Below are positions 1-9,237 of a stretch of DNA of 44,498 bases, in pieces. Source of the stretch: Carideicomes alvinocaridis (GTDB lineage Bacteria; Pseudomonadota; Alphaproteobacteria; Rhodobacterales; Rhodobacteraceae); contig SRJI02000042.1 in the NCBI GenBank assembly GCA_005473895.2, positions 1 to 44,498 on the forward strand, given 5' to 3'. A program made the position numbers and the translations under genes. The notes beneath the pieces were generated by a model. It saw only the letters and a list, made by a program, of their open reading frames with translations. It ran no database searches and had not been told where the DNA came from. Numbering within the stretch: the first letter of the stretch is position 1; each line of letters starts with the position of its first letter.

Positions 1-2
1 GC

Positions 3-2465
3 ACCGGCCGCGGCGGCGTGCCGGTGGGGCTGTTCACCCCGGAGGGGCTGGTGGCCTCCGCCACCGCCCGGCTGCCACGCGCGGACGTGGCCGCCGCGGG
101 GCTGGGCGAGGCCGGCTGCGGCTTCGAGTTCCCGGTGACCGAAGAGCTGCGCGCCCGGGCCGAAGAGGCCGGCGGCCATCTCGAGGTCCGGGTGCTGGAA
201 CGCCCGCAACACCGGCTGGGCCGCATCACGCTGGCCACCGGGAAGGGCCTCGCGGTGGAGGACGATCCCCGCCGGCTCGCGCTCTGCCGCAGCGCGCTGC
301 ACGGCGATCTCGTGGCGCTGCAGGCCCTGCTGGCGCAGCTGCCCGAGGAGGACACCCCCCCGGACACCGACGCGGAAACCGCCACGACGCAGCCCCCCCG
401 CACCCCGCCGCTCACCCGGCACGGGCGGCTTTTCGACACCCGCGCCCTGCCCCCCGGCGCGCCCGAGGCCGGGCTGCCCGCCTATCTCGACTACGTGCGC
501 TACCGCTACCGCATGGACGCCACCTTCGACGTGGCGCCGGGCCTCGCGGCGATGGAGCATTACCTGAACTGGTACATCACCCATTACCGTACCGGCGCCC
601 CGGGGCAGGAGCCGCGGCGGGTGCCGCTCAGCGCCGGGGTGATCGACCACCTGAACGCGCCGGTGACCATGGGCGGGCAGGCATTTGCCCCGAGCCGGAT
701 CATGTGGTGGCGCCTGCTGGCCCGGCCCGACCGGCTGGCCGGGCTCGACCTGCAGGACCGCGACGCCTGGACCGACCTCGTCTTCTGGTGGGTCCACGAC
801 GAGGCGCCGGGGCTCTATTACGAGGATTGCCTCGTCCCCGACCGGTTCGCCGACCTGATGCGCAGCGTGCATCCCGCCCGGCGCGGCGATGCCTATCCGC
901 TCAACGCCTTTCTCGAACGGTTCCACCGCGCGGCGCCGCAGCTGCGCTTTCTCGATACCGGCAGCGACCGGGACCGCCAGACGCTGGTTCTGGCGGTGAT
1001 GGTCATGGCGGCGCGGCGGCCCGACCTGCTGCGCTACCTGCCCGCCCGCACGGTGGAGACCCTGCTGGAGCGGGATGGCAGCGGGCGCTCGGATTTCGAA
1101 CGTTTCCTCGCCGGCATGCTGGGCGAGGCCGCGCCGCGCCTGCCCCGCGCCCGGTTCGAGGCGGCGCTGCGGCGGGCGGGCTACGACCTGCCCAGCCGTC
1201 GCTTCACCACCCGCACCCCCGACGGCCACCGGCTGGAGGCGGCGGCGCTGCCCCTGCCCGGCCCCGACCGGCCCCGCGCCGAGGTCCAGCTGATCGGCCC
1301 GCTGGCCAAGACCTCGGGCCTGGGTCAGGCCACGCGGCTCTCGGCGGAGGTGCTGCGCGCCACCGGGCTCGACGTGCGGGGCGTGGATTTCGACCTCGAC
1401 AACCCGGCGCCCGAGGGGTTCTCGTCGGACACGATGATCGAGCCCTACGGCCCGGCGCGGATCAACATCCTGCATCTCAACGCGGAATCCGTGCCGCTGG
1501 CCTATGCCTACCAGCCCGACGTCTTCTCGGGGGCCTACAATATCGGCTACTTCTTCTGGGAACTCGACCGCCCGGCGCTCTGCCATTACCTCGGGATGGA
1601 GCTGCTGGACGAGATCTGGGTCTCCACCGAATACGGCGTCTCGATCTACCGCCCCGATGCCGGCGACACGCCGGTGGTCAATGTGGGCATGTGCTACGAG
1701 GAGCATGCCGACATCACCCGCGAGGCCGCCCGCGCCTTCGTCAACCGCCGCTTCGGCTTCGACGACAGCCATTACGTCTGCCTCGTGGCCTTCGACAGCT
1801 TCTCCTTCGTGCAGCGCAAGAACCCGGTGGGCGCGCTAGAGGCCTTTCGCCGCGCCTTCCCGGACGTGCCCGGGGCCCGGCTGGTGGTGAAGACCCAGAA
1901 CCGCGACAACGTGCTCGACCCGGTGCAGAGCCGCATCTGGGACCGGGTGGAGGCGATCATCGCCGAGGATCCGCGCATCGTGGTGCTGAACGAGACGCTG
2001 ACCTACCGCGACCTGCTGCATCTCAAGGCGGGGTCCGACTGCTACCTGTCGCTGCACAAGTCCGAGGGCTGGGGCTTCGGCATGATCGAGGCCATGGGGC
2101 TGGGCGTGCCGGTGGTCTGCACCGCCTATTCCGGCAACATGGATTTCTGCTCGGAGGAGACCGCCTGGCTGGTGGATTACGAGGAAAAGCTCCTGGCGCC
2201 CGACGAATATATCGTGGTGCGCGAGGGATCCCGCTGGGCCGAGCCCGACGTGGCGGACGCCGCCCGCCAGCTGCGCGCCGCCCATGACGCCCCCGAGGAG
2301 CGCGCCGCCCGGGTCCGCGCCGCCCGCGCCAATATCCGCGCGCATTTCACCGCCGAGGCGGTGGCGAAACGCTATGGCGGGCGCCTGCGCCAGATCCTCT
2401 CCGCCCTCGATCGCGGCGAACGCCCCCCCGCCCCGCAGGACGAGCCGGAACAGGGCGCTTCATGA
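3..2465 (+). CDS. Glycosyltransferase (GT-B, GT4-like), 5' end cut by window edge
   Basis: The frame is open to the left edge, so the gene probably starts outside the window; a GTG at 18 is the first in-window start. Counting from that GTG, residues 1-60 look like the end of a small beta-rich module often placed ahead of surface-polysaccharide glycosyltransferases in Rhodobacterales. From about residue 422 a GT-B N-terminal half begins (QLIGPLAKTSGLGQATRL), and around 681-700 lies the nucleotide-sugar-binding GT4 motif (SEGWGFGMIEAMGLGVPVV) with its conserved glutamates. The middle part (about 150-420) resembles no domain I can name. It should transfer a sugar from a nucleotide-sugar donor to a growing cytoplasmic glycan. 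The stop overlaps the next gene by 4 nt, so the two are translationally coupled. The GT call is solid; donor and acceptor are unknown. Confidence 0.85.
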   Translation, partial: TGRGGVPVGLFTPEGLVASATARLPRADVAAAGLGEAGCGFEFPVTEELRARAEEAGGHLEVRVLERPQHRLGRITLATGKGLAVEDDPRRLALCRSALHGDLVALQALLAQLPEEDTPPDTDAETATTQPPRTPPLTRHGRLFDTRALPPGAPEAGLPAYLDYVRYRYRMDATFDVAPGLAAMEHYLNWYITHYRTGAPGQEPRRVPLSAGVIDHLNAPVTMGGQAFAPSRIMWWRLLARPDRLAGLDLQDRDAWTDLVFWWVHDEAPGLYYEDCLVPDRFADLMRSVHPARRGDAYPLNAFLERFHRAAPQLRFLDTGSDRDRQTLVLAVMVMAARRPDLLRYLPARTVETLLERDGSGRSDFERFLAGMLGEAAPRLPRARFEAALRRAGYDLPSRRFTTRTPDGHRLEAAALPLPGPDRPRAEVQLIGPLAKTSGLGQATRLSAEVLRATGLDVRGVDFDLDNPAPEGFSSDTMIEPYGPARINILHLNAESVPLAYAYQPDVFSGAYNIGYFFWELDRPALCHYLGMELLDEIWVSTEYGVSIYRPDAGDTPVVNVGMCYEEHADITREAARAFVNRRFGFDDSHYVCLVAFDSFSFVQRKNPVGALEAFRRAFPDVPGARLVVKTQNRDNVLDPVQSRIWDRVEAIIAEDPRIVVLNETLTYRDLLHLKAGSDCYLSLHKSEGWGFGMIEAMGLGVPVVCTAYSGNMDFCSEETAWLVDYEEKLLAPDEYIVVREGSRWAEPDVADAARQLRAAHDAPEERAARVRAARANIRAHFTAEAVAKRYGGRLRQILSALDRGERPPAPQDEPEQGAS

Positions 2466-3277
2466 GACATGTCATGGGGGTGAGCTGGCCGCGCAGCGGG
2501 CACCACATGCTGGTCCGCCTGCTGCAGCTCTATTTCGGCCCGGCCTTCCATTACTGCGAATTCCACGTGGGCCACCCGGACCACCCCGATATCAAGCGCT
2601 GCTGCCGCGAGGCGCCCTGCCGCCACCGGGACCGGATCCATTTCACCAAGAACCACGATTTCGACCTCGCCCTGCCGCAGATCCCCGGCCAGCCCTACAT
2701 CATACAGTACCGCGACTTCGCCCATTCCACCGTGTCGGAATTCGAGACCTTCGTGCGCGCCGGCGGCGAGGACAGCGCGGAGTCCTTCCGGCGCCACGTG
2801 AGCGAGAAGTTCGGCCGCTACCGCGATTTCATGGCCAAGTGGGTGGAGGCCGACTTTGCCCACGGCCAGCTTTTGCTGCGCTACGACGCGGTGCTGGCCG
2901 ACCCGCAGGCGGCGCTCGACCGCGCGGTGCGGCTGTTCGAGCCGGGGGCGGAGCCCGACGCGGCGCGGCTGGCCCATGCGGTGGCCAATGTGGACGGCCA
3001 GAAGATCGAGCGACGGGAGGTCACGCTGCTGCCCCGCTCGGGCGTCCACGCGGATCGCGACCTGCGCGATTTCCGCTATTACGACCCCGCGCTCTTCGAC
3101 CGGATCGCCGCCCTGCGCCTGTCGCGGGCCGAGGTGCTGCAGGCCCTCCCCCCGGGCCGGGAGCCCGACGAGGCGCGGATGCTCGACTGGCAGGGTTACG
3201 AAAGCGTTGAGCGGTTGCGGCGGGATCTGCTAGGCAGAAGGCGGTTTCGGTACATGTTTTCCCGCTTTTTCCGCTAG
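2462..3277 (+). CDS. Sulfotransferase-like protein
   Basis: This 271-aa protein starts with an ATG inside the stop of the upstream glycosyltransferase (ATGA overlap). Residues 7-17 (VSWPRSGHHML) match the 5'-phosphosulfate (PAPS) loop of sulfotransferases (usual form YPKSGTTWL, here Arg in place of the common Lys). Residues about 80-92 (IIQYRDFAHSTVS) resemble the 3'-phosphate-binding R...S segment. RYDAVLADPQAAL (around 140) resembles the conserved RYEDL...P stretch near the dimer region. The family transfers sulfate from PAPS to a hydroxyl or amine. Beside a glycosyltransferase and manC the likely acceptor is a surface glycan, which is inference. It could instead be a divergent relative with another nucleotide donor, because overall similarity to classical enzymes is low. 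Confidence 0.65.
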   Translation: MRHVMGVSWPRSGHHMLVRLLQLYFGPAFHYCEFHVGHPDHPDIKRCCREAPCRHRDRIHFTKNHDFDLALPQIPGQPYIIQYRDFAHSTVSEFETFVRAGGEDSAESFRRHVSEKFGRYRDFMAKWVEADFAHGQLLLRYDAVLADPQAALDRAVRLFEPGAEPDAARLAHAVANVDGQKIERREVTLLPRSGVHADRDLRDFRYYDPALFDRIAALRLSRAEVLQALPPGREPDEARMLDWQGYESVERLRRDLLGRRRFRYMFSRFFR

Positions 3278-3300
3278 ATAACGGCCATGAGGTCCCCCGC

Positions 3301-4728
3301 ATGATCACCCCCATCCTCCTCTGCGGCGGCTCCGGCACGAGGCTCTGGCCGCTGTCGCGCAAGAGCTATCCCAAGCAGTTCGCCGAGATCATGGGCGAGG
3401 AAAGCCTGTTCCAGGCCTCCGCGCGGCGCTTCACCGGCAAGGGGTTTGCCGACCCGGTCCTGGTCACCGGCAACGAGTTCCGCTTCATCGTGACCGAGCA
3501 GCTGGACGCGGTGGGGGTCAGCCCCGCCGGCATCATGATCGAGCCCGAGGGCCGCAACACCGCCCCCGCCGCCATCGCCGCGGCGCTCTTCGCCGCCGAC
3601 CGCGACCCCGAGGGGCTGATCCTGCTGGTGCCCTCCGACCACGCGGTGCCCGATGCCGAGGCCTTCCGGGACGCGGTGGAAAAGGGCGCCGTGGCCGCGC
3701 AGGAGGGGCAGATCGTGACCTTCGGCATCGCCGCCTCGCGCCCCGAGACGGGCTATGGCTGGCTCGAGGCCGGGGAGGCCACCCACGAGGGCGTCCACGC
3801 GCTGGTCCGCTTCATCGAGAAACCCGATGCCGCCACCGCCAAGGCGCTGTTCGCCGATCGCAGCAACCTCTGGAACGCGGGCGTCTTCCTGGCCCGCGCG
3901 CAGACCCTGATCGAGGCCTTCGAGACCCATGCGCCCGAGATCCTGGCCACCGTGAAGGCCTCGCTCGAGGCGGCGGAGCGGGACCTGGCCTTCACCCGAC
4001 TCGACCCCGCGCTGTGGCGAGAGGTGCCCGAGGATTCCATCGATTACGCGATCATGGAAAAGGCCGGCAACGTCTCGGTCGTGCGTTTCGACGGGCATTG
4101 GTCCGACCTGGGCAGCTGGGAATCCGTCTGGCAGGAATCGGGCCGCGACGAGCGGGGCAATGCGCTGTCGCCCCGGGCCACGGCCTTCGATTGCGAGCAA
4201 TCCCTGCTGCGCTCCGAGAACAACGAGATGGAGCTGGTGGGCATCGGGCTGAAGAACATCGTGGCGGTGGCCATGCGCGACGCGGTGATGGTCGCCGACA
4301 TGTCCGACAGCCAGAACGTGAAACAGGCGGTCAAGGTGCTCAAGCAGCGCGGCGCCAAGCAGGCCGAGGAATTTCCCATCGACCACCGGCCCTGGGGCTG
4401 GTTCGAGACGCTGGTCCTGTCCGAGCGGTTCCAGGTCAAGCGGATCCATGTCCATCCCGGCGCCTCGCTCTCGCTGCAGAGCCATGTCCACCGCTCCGAG
4501 CACTGGATCGTGGTGGCCGGCACCGCCCGGGTGACCGTGGACGGCGAGGTGACGCTGGTGACCGAGAACCAGTCGGTCTACATCCCGCTCGGCTCCGTCC
4601 ACCGGATGGAGAACCCGGGCAAGGTGCCGATGGTGCTGATCGAGGTGCAGACCGGCTCCTATCTGGGCGAGGACGACATCATCCGCTACGACGACAAATA
4701 TGCCCGCGGCCAGGGGGCCAGGGGCTGA
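3301..4728 (+). CDS. manC: Mannose-1-phosphate guanylyltransferase / mannose-6-phosphate isomerase
   Basis: This 475-aa protein has the full length of the bifunctional ManC/AlgA/XanB family. The N-terminal nucleotidyltransferase carries GGSGTRLWPLSR at residues 9-20 and FIEKPD at 171-176, followed by NLWNAGVFL. The C-terminal cupin (from about residue 360) starts with RPWGWFETL and contains a His-rich metal site (LQSHVHRSEHW). It makes GDP-mannose from mannose-1-phosphate and, through the cupin, may interconvert fructose-6-phosphate and mannose-6-phosphate. GDP-mannose feeds mannosyl or, after conversion, fucosyl transfer in the EPS. It lies 23 bp downstream of the sulfotransferase-like gene on the same strand, consistent with one operon. 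The ATG at 3301 opens directly into the conserved ITPILLCGG strand, so the start is secure. Confidence 0.95.
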   Translation: MITPILLCGGSGTRLWPLSRKSYPKQFAEIMGEESLFQASARRFTGKGFADPVLVTGNEFRFIVTEQLDAVGVSPAGIMIEPEGRNTAPAAIAAALFAADRDPEGLILLVPSDHAVPDAEAFRDAVEKGAVAAQEGQIVTFGIAASRPETGYGWLEAGEATHEGVHALVRFIEKPDAATAKALFADRSNLWNAGVFLARAQTLIEAFETHAPEILATVKASLEAAERDLAFTRLDPALWREVPEDSIDYAIMEKAGNVSVVRFDGHWSDLGSWESVWQESGRDERGNALSPRATAFDCEQSLLRSENNEMELVGIGLKNIVAVAMRDAVMVADMSDSQNVKQAVKVLKQRGAKQAEEFPIDHRPWGWFETLVLSERFQVKRIHVHPGASLSLQSHVHRSEHWIVVAGTARVTVDGEVTLVTENQSVYIPLGSVHRMENPGKVPMVLIEVQTGSYLGEDDIIRYDDKYARGQGARG

Positions 4729-4772
4729 GGCGCGTGGGGCTGAGGCAGCTAGCGTCAGAGACTGATCCACAG

Positions 4773-4791
4773 CGGAACAGAGCCTGTTCCG
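4773..4791 (-). terminator. Inverted repeat after the DUF2793 gene, possible terminator
   Basis: CGGAACAG and CTGTTCCG form a perfect 8-bp stem around AGC, 8 bp beyond the stop of the minus-strand DUF2793 gene and 45 bp beyond manC. No T tract follows on either strand, so intrinsic termination is uncertain. Part of the sequence recurs at 6011-6030. Confidence 0.4.
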
Positions 4792-4798
4792 GCCCAAC

Positions 4799-5833
4799 TC
4801 ACGCCCACCGCCCGGTCGCGGTGAGCGCCACCGCCACCGCCACCCGCGCGCCTGTGCCCTCCCAGGCCGAGACCGGGACGCCGCTTGCCGTGGCTGCGCC
4901 GAGGCTGGCGAAATGCGCCCCGCCCCCCTGCGCCGTGGCCTGTACCACCGGCGGGCTGCCCGCCGCGAAGCCTGCCGGGAAATCCCAGTCCACCGCGCCC
5001 CCGGTCCCGGCGGTGAGCACGTGCCAGCAGATCTGCGTGCCGTCCGCCCACCGCACGTAATCCCCGCCGGCGCCCGCGCCGCGCTCGATCACCGCGCCGC
5101 TGCTCTGCCCGCCGCTCCGCGCCACCGTGCCCACCAGGCCGGGGCCCGAGACGGCGCCCTCCAGCCGCACCCCCTGCGGCAGCACCACCCGGCCGGTCGC
5201 CGCCTCGGCCCGCAGCGCCTCGGTCCAGGCGCTGCCATCGGCCGAGACCTTGAGCGCGAAATCCTCCGTCCCCGCCGTGCCCATCTCGGCCCGGCCGGAC
5301 CAGCCGGTCTGGAACAGCAGGCTCGCCGTCTCGCCCGCCGCCGCCTTGTTGATCTTGAGCCGGTGCCCCGCGCCCTCGTGGCTGAGCAGCGTGGCGGCGG
5401 CCGAAACCGCCAGCCGGTTCACCGCGTCGGCGCCGGCGTTGAGCCCCAGCCGTTCGGCCGAGAGATCCGCGGGCAGCGCCGCCGCCTGCCAGGTGCCGTC
5501 CCGAAACAGCACCTCGGCCCCGCCCTCGTCCAGCACCGCGGCGCGCCAGCCCGACCGCGGCGCGAGGAACAGCCAGCCGGTCCCGTCCCGCAGCGCCAGC
5601 GTGCCCGCCGCCTGCCCGGCCCAGTCGCCGCTCGGGCCGCCCCCCGGCGTCCCGGCCAGGATGTAGCGCGCCCCCTGCGGCGGATCCGCGGGCGGGGCGG
5701 ACAGGCTGCGGCTTTCGACACCCAGCTGCACCACCGCGTCGAGGATCAGCAGCGCCTCGTTATGGGTCAGGTGCTTCTGCGCCTGGGCGGGCGCCAGGTA
5801 GGGCATGGACAGGTTGGCCGAGAGGTCGGACAT
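4799..5833 (-). CDS. DUF2793 domain protein
   Basis: This 344-aa protein opens with the characteristic DUF2793 N-terminus: LSMPYLAPAQAQKHLTHNEAL at residues 9-29, then an Asp/Gln-rich helix, then a block with WLFLAPRSGW that resembles a small beta-domain. DUF2793 proteins are common in Rhodobacterales near phage-like gene transfer agent genes and surface-protein genes, and their biochemical role is not established. The C-terminal half is Gly/Ala-rich and ends in a repetitive beta-like region (TGTGG, AVDWDFPAGF) that could be a receptor- or glycan-binding head; that is inference. There is no signal peptide. The gene stands between two convergent or tandem surface genes and has its own inverted repeat 3' of the stop. 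Phage or gene transfer agent genes are otherwise absent from the window. Confidence 0.8.
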   Translation of the reverse strand: MSDLSANLSMPYLAPAQAQKHLTHNEALLILDAVVQLGVESRSLSAPPADPPQGARYILAGTPGGGPSGDWAGQAAGTLALRDGTGWLFLAPRSGWRAAVLDEGGAEVLFRDGTWQAAALPADLSAERLGLNAGADAVNRLAVSAAATLLSHEGAGHRLKINKAAAGETASLLFQTGWSGRAEMGTAGTEDFALKVSADGSAWTEALRAEAATGRVVLPQGVRLEGAVSGPGLVGTVARSGGQSSGAVIERGAGAGGDYVRWADGTQICWHVLTAGTGGAVDWDFPAGFAAGSPPVVQATAQGGGAHFASLGAATASGVPVSAWEGTGARVAVAVALTATGRWA

Positions 5834-6007
5834 GGGCAGCTCCGCGCGGGAATGATGGACGACCCGAGGCTAGGCGCCGGGGGCTTAACCCCTCCCCTCG
5901 CCACCGCGCGCCCTCCGCGCAACGGCCCCGACGGCCCCGGATCCCCGATCGGTCACGGCGGGCAGTGCCCCTGCCCGACCGCCCTGCCGGAAGATGGTGA
6001 CCAAGGG

Positions 6008-6026
6008 AAAAAACAGACCCTGTTCC
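6008..6026 (-). terminator. Probable intrinsic terminator of the RTX/DUF4214 gene
   Basis: Read on the minus strand, AACAG-GGT-CTGTT forms a short hairpin followed directly by a run of T (the six A at 6008-6013 on +). It starts 15 bp after the stop at 6041. The stem is short, so strength is uncertain, but the hairpin plus U-tract layout is correct. Confidence 0.5.
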
Positions 6027-6040
6027 GGCCTAAACGCGGC

Positions 6041-8959
6041 TCAATAGAGGAACATGTCGTCGGCGATATCCGCCATCTCGGTGCCGGAGAAGACCGCCCG
6101 AACCCCCTGGTCGGCGAAGCGGACGCCGTCTTCCGTCTCCTGCAGATGCGCCCGGATCTCCGCCGCGCTTTCATAACCGAACCCGTCGAAGCGCAGCAGG
6201 TCGCCACGCTCCAGGTCGGCCACCACGTGGCGCGAGGCGACCCCCGCCTCGAAGAGGAAGCAATCGCTCAGCATCCCGCCCATCAGCAGGTTGTAACCCC
6301 CGCCCCCGTCGAGCACATCGTCGACCCCCCGGGCGCGCTGCCAGGCGGCGTAATCCTCCGCCATGGCCTCGCGCAGCGCCTCGGTCTGGATCAGCTCCTT
6401 GAGCAGGTCCGCCCGCTCGAACCGGCGGGAGAGCGCGGCACTCCACGTGTCGACGAAGCCCTGCCCCGCCTCGCGCCCCAGGATGTCGCGGTGCAGCGCG
6501 CGGACAAAGCCTGCATCCTCCAGCCCCTCGTATCGGGCATGGAAGGCCGGGCTGCGGGCGAAATCGCGCACCATCCCGGTGTAATCCTCCCCCTCGACCA
6601 ACTGATGCGACCAGTCGCGCAGCTCCTCGAGTTCGGGCTCGCGCCCCTGCGTCACCCGGCAGAGCCGCCAGAGCTCCTCGGCCAGGTCCGCCTGCACCCC
6701 GGCGCGGTTGTAGCGCATGGCATCGGCGGTGGTCACCTTGATGAATTCCGGGCTCTCGGAAAAGCCCAGCACCACCTGGTCGCGGTTGCGCGCGCCGGTA
6801 TCCAGCTCGCCGGTCCAGTGGCTCATCCCCAGCTCCTTCGGCGGCCGGCCCAGCACGTTCTCGAACAGCAGGGTGACGAAGGCGGGGTTGTCGACGCCGC
6901 CATAGATCTTCTGGAATTCCAGGCTGCGGGTGAAACCCGAGGCCACCTCCTCGAGGCTGTGGCCCTCCTTGAGCGCGCTGCCCCAGTGCAGCACCCCCTC
7001 GGGCTTGGGCTCGCGGCCCAGCACGGCGCGGAACAGGCGGTAGACCTGGCCGGCCTCGGGGTCGAATTCCGGGTGGGCCCCTTCGCCCAGCAGCCGGTCG
7101 CGCCCCTCGAAGCCGCGCAACGTGTCGGGCCGGGCATCGCCCAGCAGCGCATCCTCGCCGGCGCCGCCCGCCTGCTCCCGCGCACCGGGCAGCCGCGGCG
7201 GGGCGACCGGTTTCGGCAGGGGCGCCGGTTCGGGGACGGGCTGAGGCTCCGGTTGCGGTTCGGGGGCCAGGTCCGGCTGGGGCTGGGGCTGCGGCGCGGG
7301 GGCAGGTTCCGGCGCCGGTTGGGGCTCAGGTTCGGGCTGGGGCTCAGGTTCGGGCTGGGGCGCGGGCTCCGGTGCAGGTTCAGGTTCCGGTTCCGGGTCG
7401 GGCGCTGGCTCGTCCGAGGGGGGCGTCACGTCGATATGCCAGAGGTCGCGCAGGCTCTCCACCGGCAGGTCCGCGGCATTGAGCGGCGCGCCATCCGCCG
7501 TCTCCAGCCGCAGCACCTCGGCGCCGAAGCGGATCTCCGCGCCCTTCTCCGTCGACCGGATGTCGAGCGCCCCGGCCGTGTAGAACCGCCCCCAGGCCGA
7601 GAGGTCCAGCCGGTCCAGCCCGGGCTGGTAATCCATCACCCGGTCCGCGGCCCCGTCGGCCATCAGCACGAAGATGTCGGCCCCCGCCCCGCCGCGCAGC
7701 CGGTCCGCCCCAGCCCCGTCGATCAGCACGTCGTCGCCCGCCCCGCCGCGCAGGTCGTCATCGCCCCCGCCGCCATGGATCTGGTCGCGGCCCGCGCCGC
7801 CATCCAGCCGTTCGCCCGCCTCGCGCGGCCCCACCGTGACGCCGATCGTGCCGAGTTCGGCCCGGATCCGGGTGATCCCGCCGCCGGCGCCGAGCGCCCC
7901 CTCGCCCTCCGCCTCGGGCCGGTCGCCGGCGGCGAAGATGTCGAGCCCCGTGGCATCCGCCGCCAGCGCCAGCGCGCCCGGATCGGTCAGCGCCATGGCC
8001 AGGTCGTCGGCGATGCTGTCCAGGTGCAGCAGCCGCCCGCCCGGCAGCAGCGTCAGGAGGCTCAGCCCGTCATCGCTGCCGCCGGCCACCGCGTAGACCT
8101 GGCCGCCGATCTCCGCCACCTCCAGCACCGTGACCCCGGCAAAGCGGGTGTCCCGGTCATCGCCCACCATGTCCGTCAGCCGCATCCCGGAGGGCTCCAG
8201 CGCCACCACCGCCAGCGCGCCGTTCGCGCCGCCGACCAGCGCGTAATCCTGCCCCGCCACCGAGGCCAGCGCGACCTGCCCCGGCCGGTCGAGGTAGAGC
8301 CCCTCGGCAGGGGTCAGCCGCGCCTCCTCCTGCAGCCGGCCCGTCGCGTCCAGCCGCAGGTCAAGCAGCGCGTTTTCGCCCGGCAGCACGGCAAGCACCC
8401 GGCCCGGCCCCGCCACGGCCAGATCGGCCGCCGGCCCGGTCCCGGCGATCTGCGGATCCTGGTCCACCTGCACCAGTCTCTGGCCCTGCGGGTCCCAGAC
8501 CTCCTGCCCGGCGCCGTCCCGGGCCGTGCCCAGCAGGAAGTCGCGGCCGCCGCCCTGGACCACGGCCAGCGCCGTAAGAGCCCGCGGCAGGGCATCGTCG
8601 AAGCCCAGGGCCTGGCGCGGGGCGAGCGTGCCGTCCGCCTCGATCCGCCAGGCCTCGATCCCGGTGCCGTGGCGCCCCGGGGCCAGCAGCAGCGCCTCGC
8701 CGTCCAGCCTGGCCCGGACCAGCCCGCGCGGTGCGTCGAGCGCCCCCGACGCCCCGTAGCTCTCGGTGTCGCGCAGGGCCATGTCGCCGCTGGTTTCGCG
8801 CAGCAGCAGCCCGCCCCCCATGGCGCTGGCCGAGACCAGCCCCGACCCGGCACCGGCTCCCACACCGGCCCCCGCCCCCAGCACCTCCAGCGCGCTGACC
8901 GAGGTCATATGCGTCGCCGGCCCCCCGGCCTGCGTCACCTCATGCACCAGTATCGCCAT
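6041..8959 (-). CDS. RTX/DUF4214 surface or secreted protein with Pro-Glu linker
   Basis: The start chosen is ATG 8959 ([13 protein letters not shown]) because GGAGG lies 12 bp upstream; an ATG at 8998 would add 13 residues. The protein is 972 aa. Residues about 1-380 contain repeated short beta-strand units resembling a propeller. About 383-430 hold Ca2+-binding RTX nonapeptides ([28 protein letters not shown]). About 513-588 is a low-complexity Pro/Glu/Gln/Ala linker. About 610-900 has DUF4214 units ([40 protein letters not shown]), and the end (DDMFLY) is typical of type I secretion substrates. There is no N-terminal signal peptide, which fits type I secretion by an ABC/MFP/TolC apparatus not found in this window. 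It probably acts outside the cell as an adhesin or matrix protein; this is inferred from architecture. Confidence 0.85.
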   Translation of the reverse strand: MAILVHEVTQAGGPATHMTSVSALEVLGAGAGVGAGAGSGLVSASAMGGGLLLRETSGDMALRDTESYGASGALDAPRGLVRARLDGEALLLAPGRHGTGIEAWRIEADGTLAPRQALGFDDALPRALTALAVVQGGGRDFLLGTARDGAGQEVWDPQGQRLVQVDQDPQIAGTGPAADLAVAGPGRVLAVLPGENALLDLRLDATGRLQEEARLTPAEGLYLDRPGQVALASVAGQDYALVGGANGALAVVALEPSGMRLTDMVGDDRDTRFAGVTVLEVAEIGGQVYAVAGGSDDGLSLLTLLPGGRLLHLDSIADDLAMALTDPGALALAADATGLDIFAAGDRPEAEGEGALGAGGGITRIRAELGTIGVTVGPREAGERLDGGAGRDQIHGGGGDDDLRGGAGDDVLIDGAGADRLRGGAGADIFVLMADGAADRVMDYQPGLDRLDLSAWGRFYTAGALDIRSTEKGAEIRFGAEVLRLETADGAPLNAADLPVESLRDLWHIDVTPPSDEPAPDPEPEPEPAPEPAPQPEPEPQPEPEPQPAPEPAPAPQPQPQPDLAPEPQPEPQPVPEPAPLPKPVAPPRLPGAREQAGGAGEDALLGDARPDTLRGFEGRDRLLGEGAHPEFDPEAGQVYRLFRAVLGREPKPEGVLHWGSALKEGHSLEEVASGFTRSLEFQKIYGGVDNPAFVTLLFENVLGRPPKELGMSHWTGELDTGARNRDQVVLGFSESPEFIKVTTADAMRYNRAGVQADLAEELWRLCRVTQGREPELEELRDWSHQLVEGEDYTGMVRDFARSPAFHARYEGLEDAGFVRALHRDILGREAGQGFVDTWSAALSRRFERADLLKELIQTEALREAMAEDYAAWQRARGVDDVLDGGGGYNLLMGGMLSDCFLFEAGVASRHVVADLERGDLLRFDGFGYESAAEIRAHLQETEDGVRFADQGVRAVFSGTEMADIADDMFLY

Positions 8960-9141
8960 CGCCACGCCCTGCCTCCACGCCGCCATCCGGGAAGGCATCT
9001 GCCCCTCCCCTGGGGTGGCGGCCGGGGGATTTTCCGGCAGAAATGCGGTAACTCGGGAGAATTCGAGACAATTGGAGCCCTATTGGCTCCGCGCCGCTCT
9101 GCAGGGCAGGTCCGCCGGTGACGGAGCCCTGAAACGCATGT

Positions 9142-9163
9142 CGGGCGCCCCGCAGGGCGCCCG
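9142..9163 (-). terminator. GC-rich hairpin downstream of the VPVPA-CTERM operon
   Basis: CGGGCGCCC and GGGCGCCCG form a perfect 9-bp stem with a 4-nt loop, 75 bp past the stop of the minus-strand gene ending at 9238. The T content after it is poor (GCGTTTC), so it may be an RNA-stabilising or Rho-assisted end rather than a classic terminator. Confidence 0.5.
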
Positions 9164-9237
9164 CCAATCGTTCAACTCACATTCCGAAGGCAGCGGCCTC
9201 CTGCAAAGAGAAGCCTCGCCCGCCCTTTCGAAATGCC

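Noticed and set aside
3274-4797. A 507-codon minus-strand frame opposite manC
   Set aside because: Antisense of a well-conserved enzyme in a G+C-rich region; no protein-like pattern.
7200-7420. The repetitive GC-rich tract as a CRISPR or tandem DNA repeat
   Set aside because: It is the coding sequence for the Pro/Glu/Gln linker; units are irregular and without spacers.
4913-9121. A 1402-codon open frame on + opposite the DUF2793 and RTX genes
   Set aside because: It is the antisense shadow of two convincing minus-strand genes; its translation is Arg/Pro/Gly/Gln-rich without domains.
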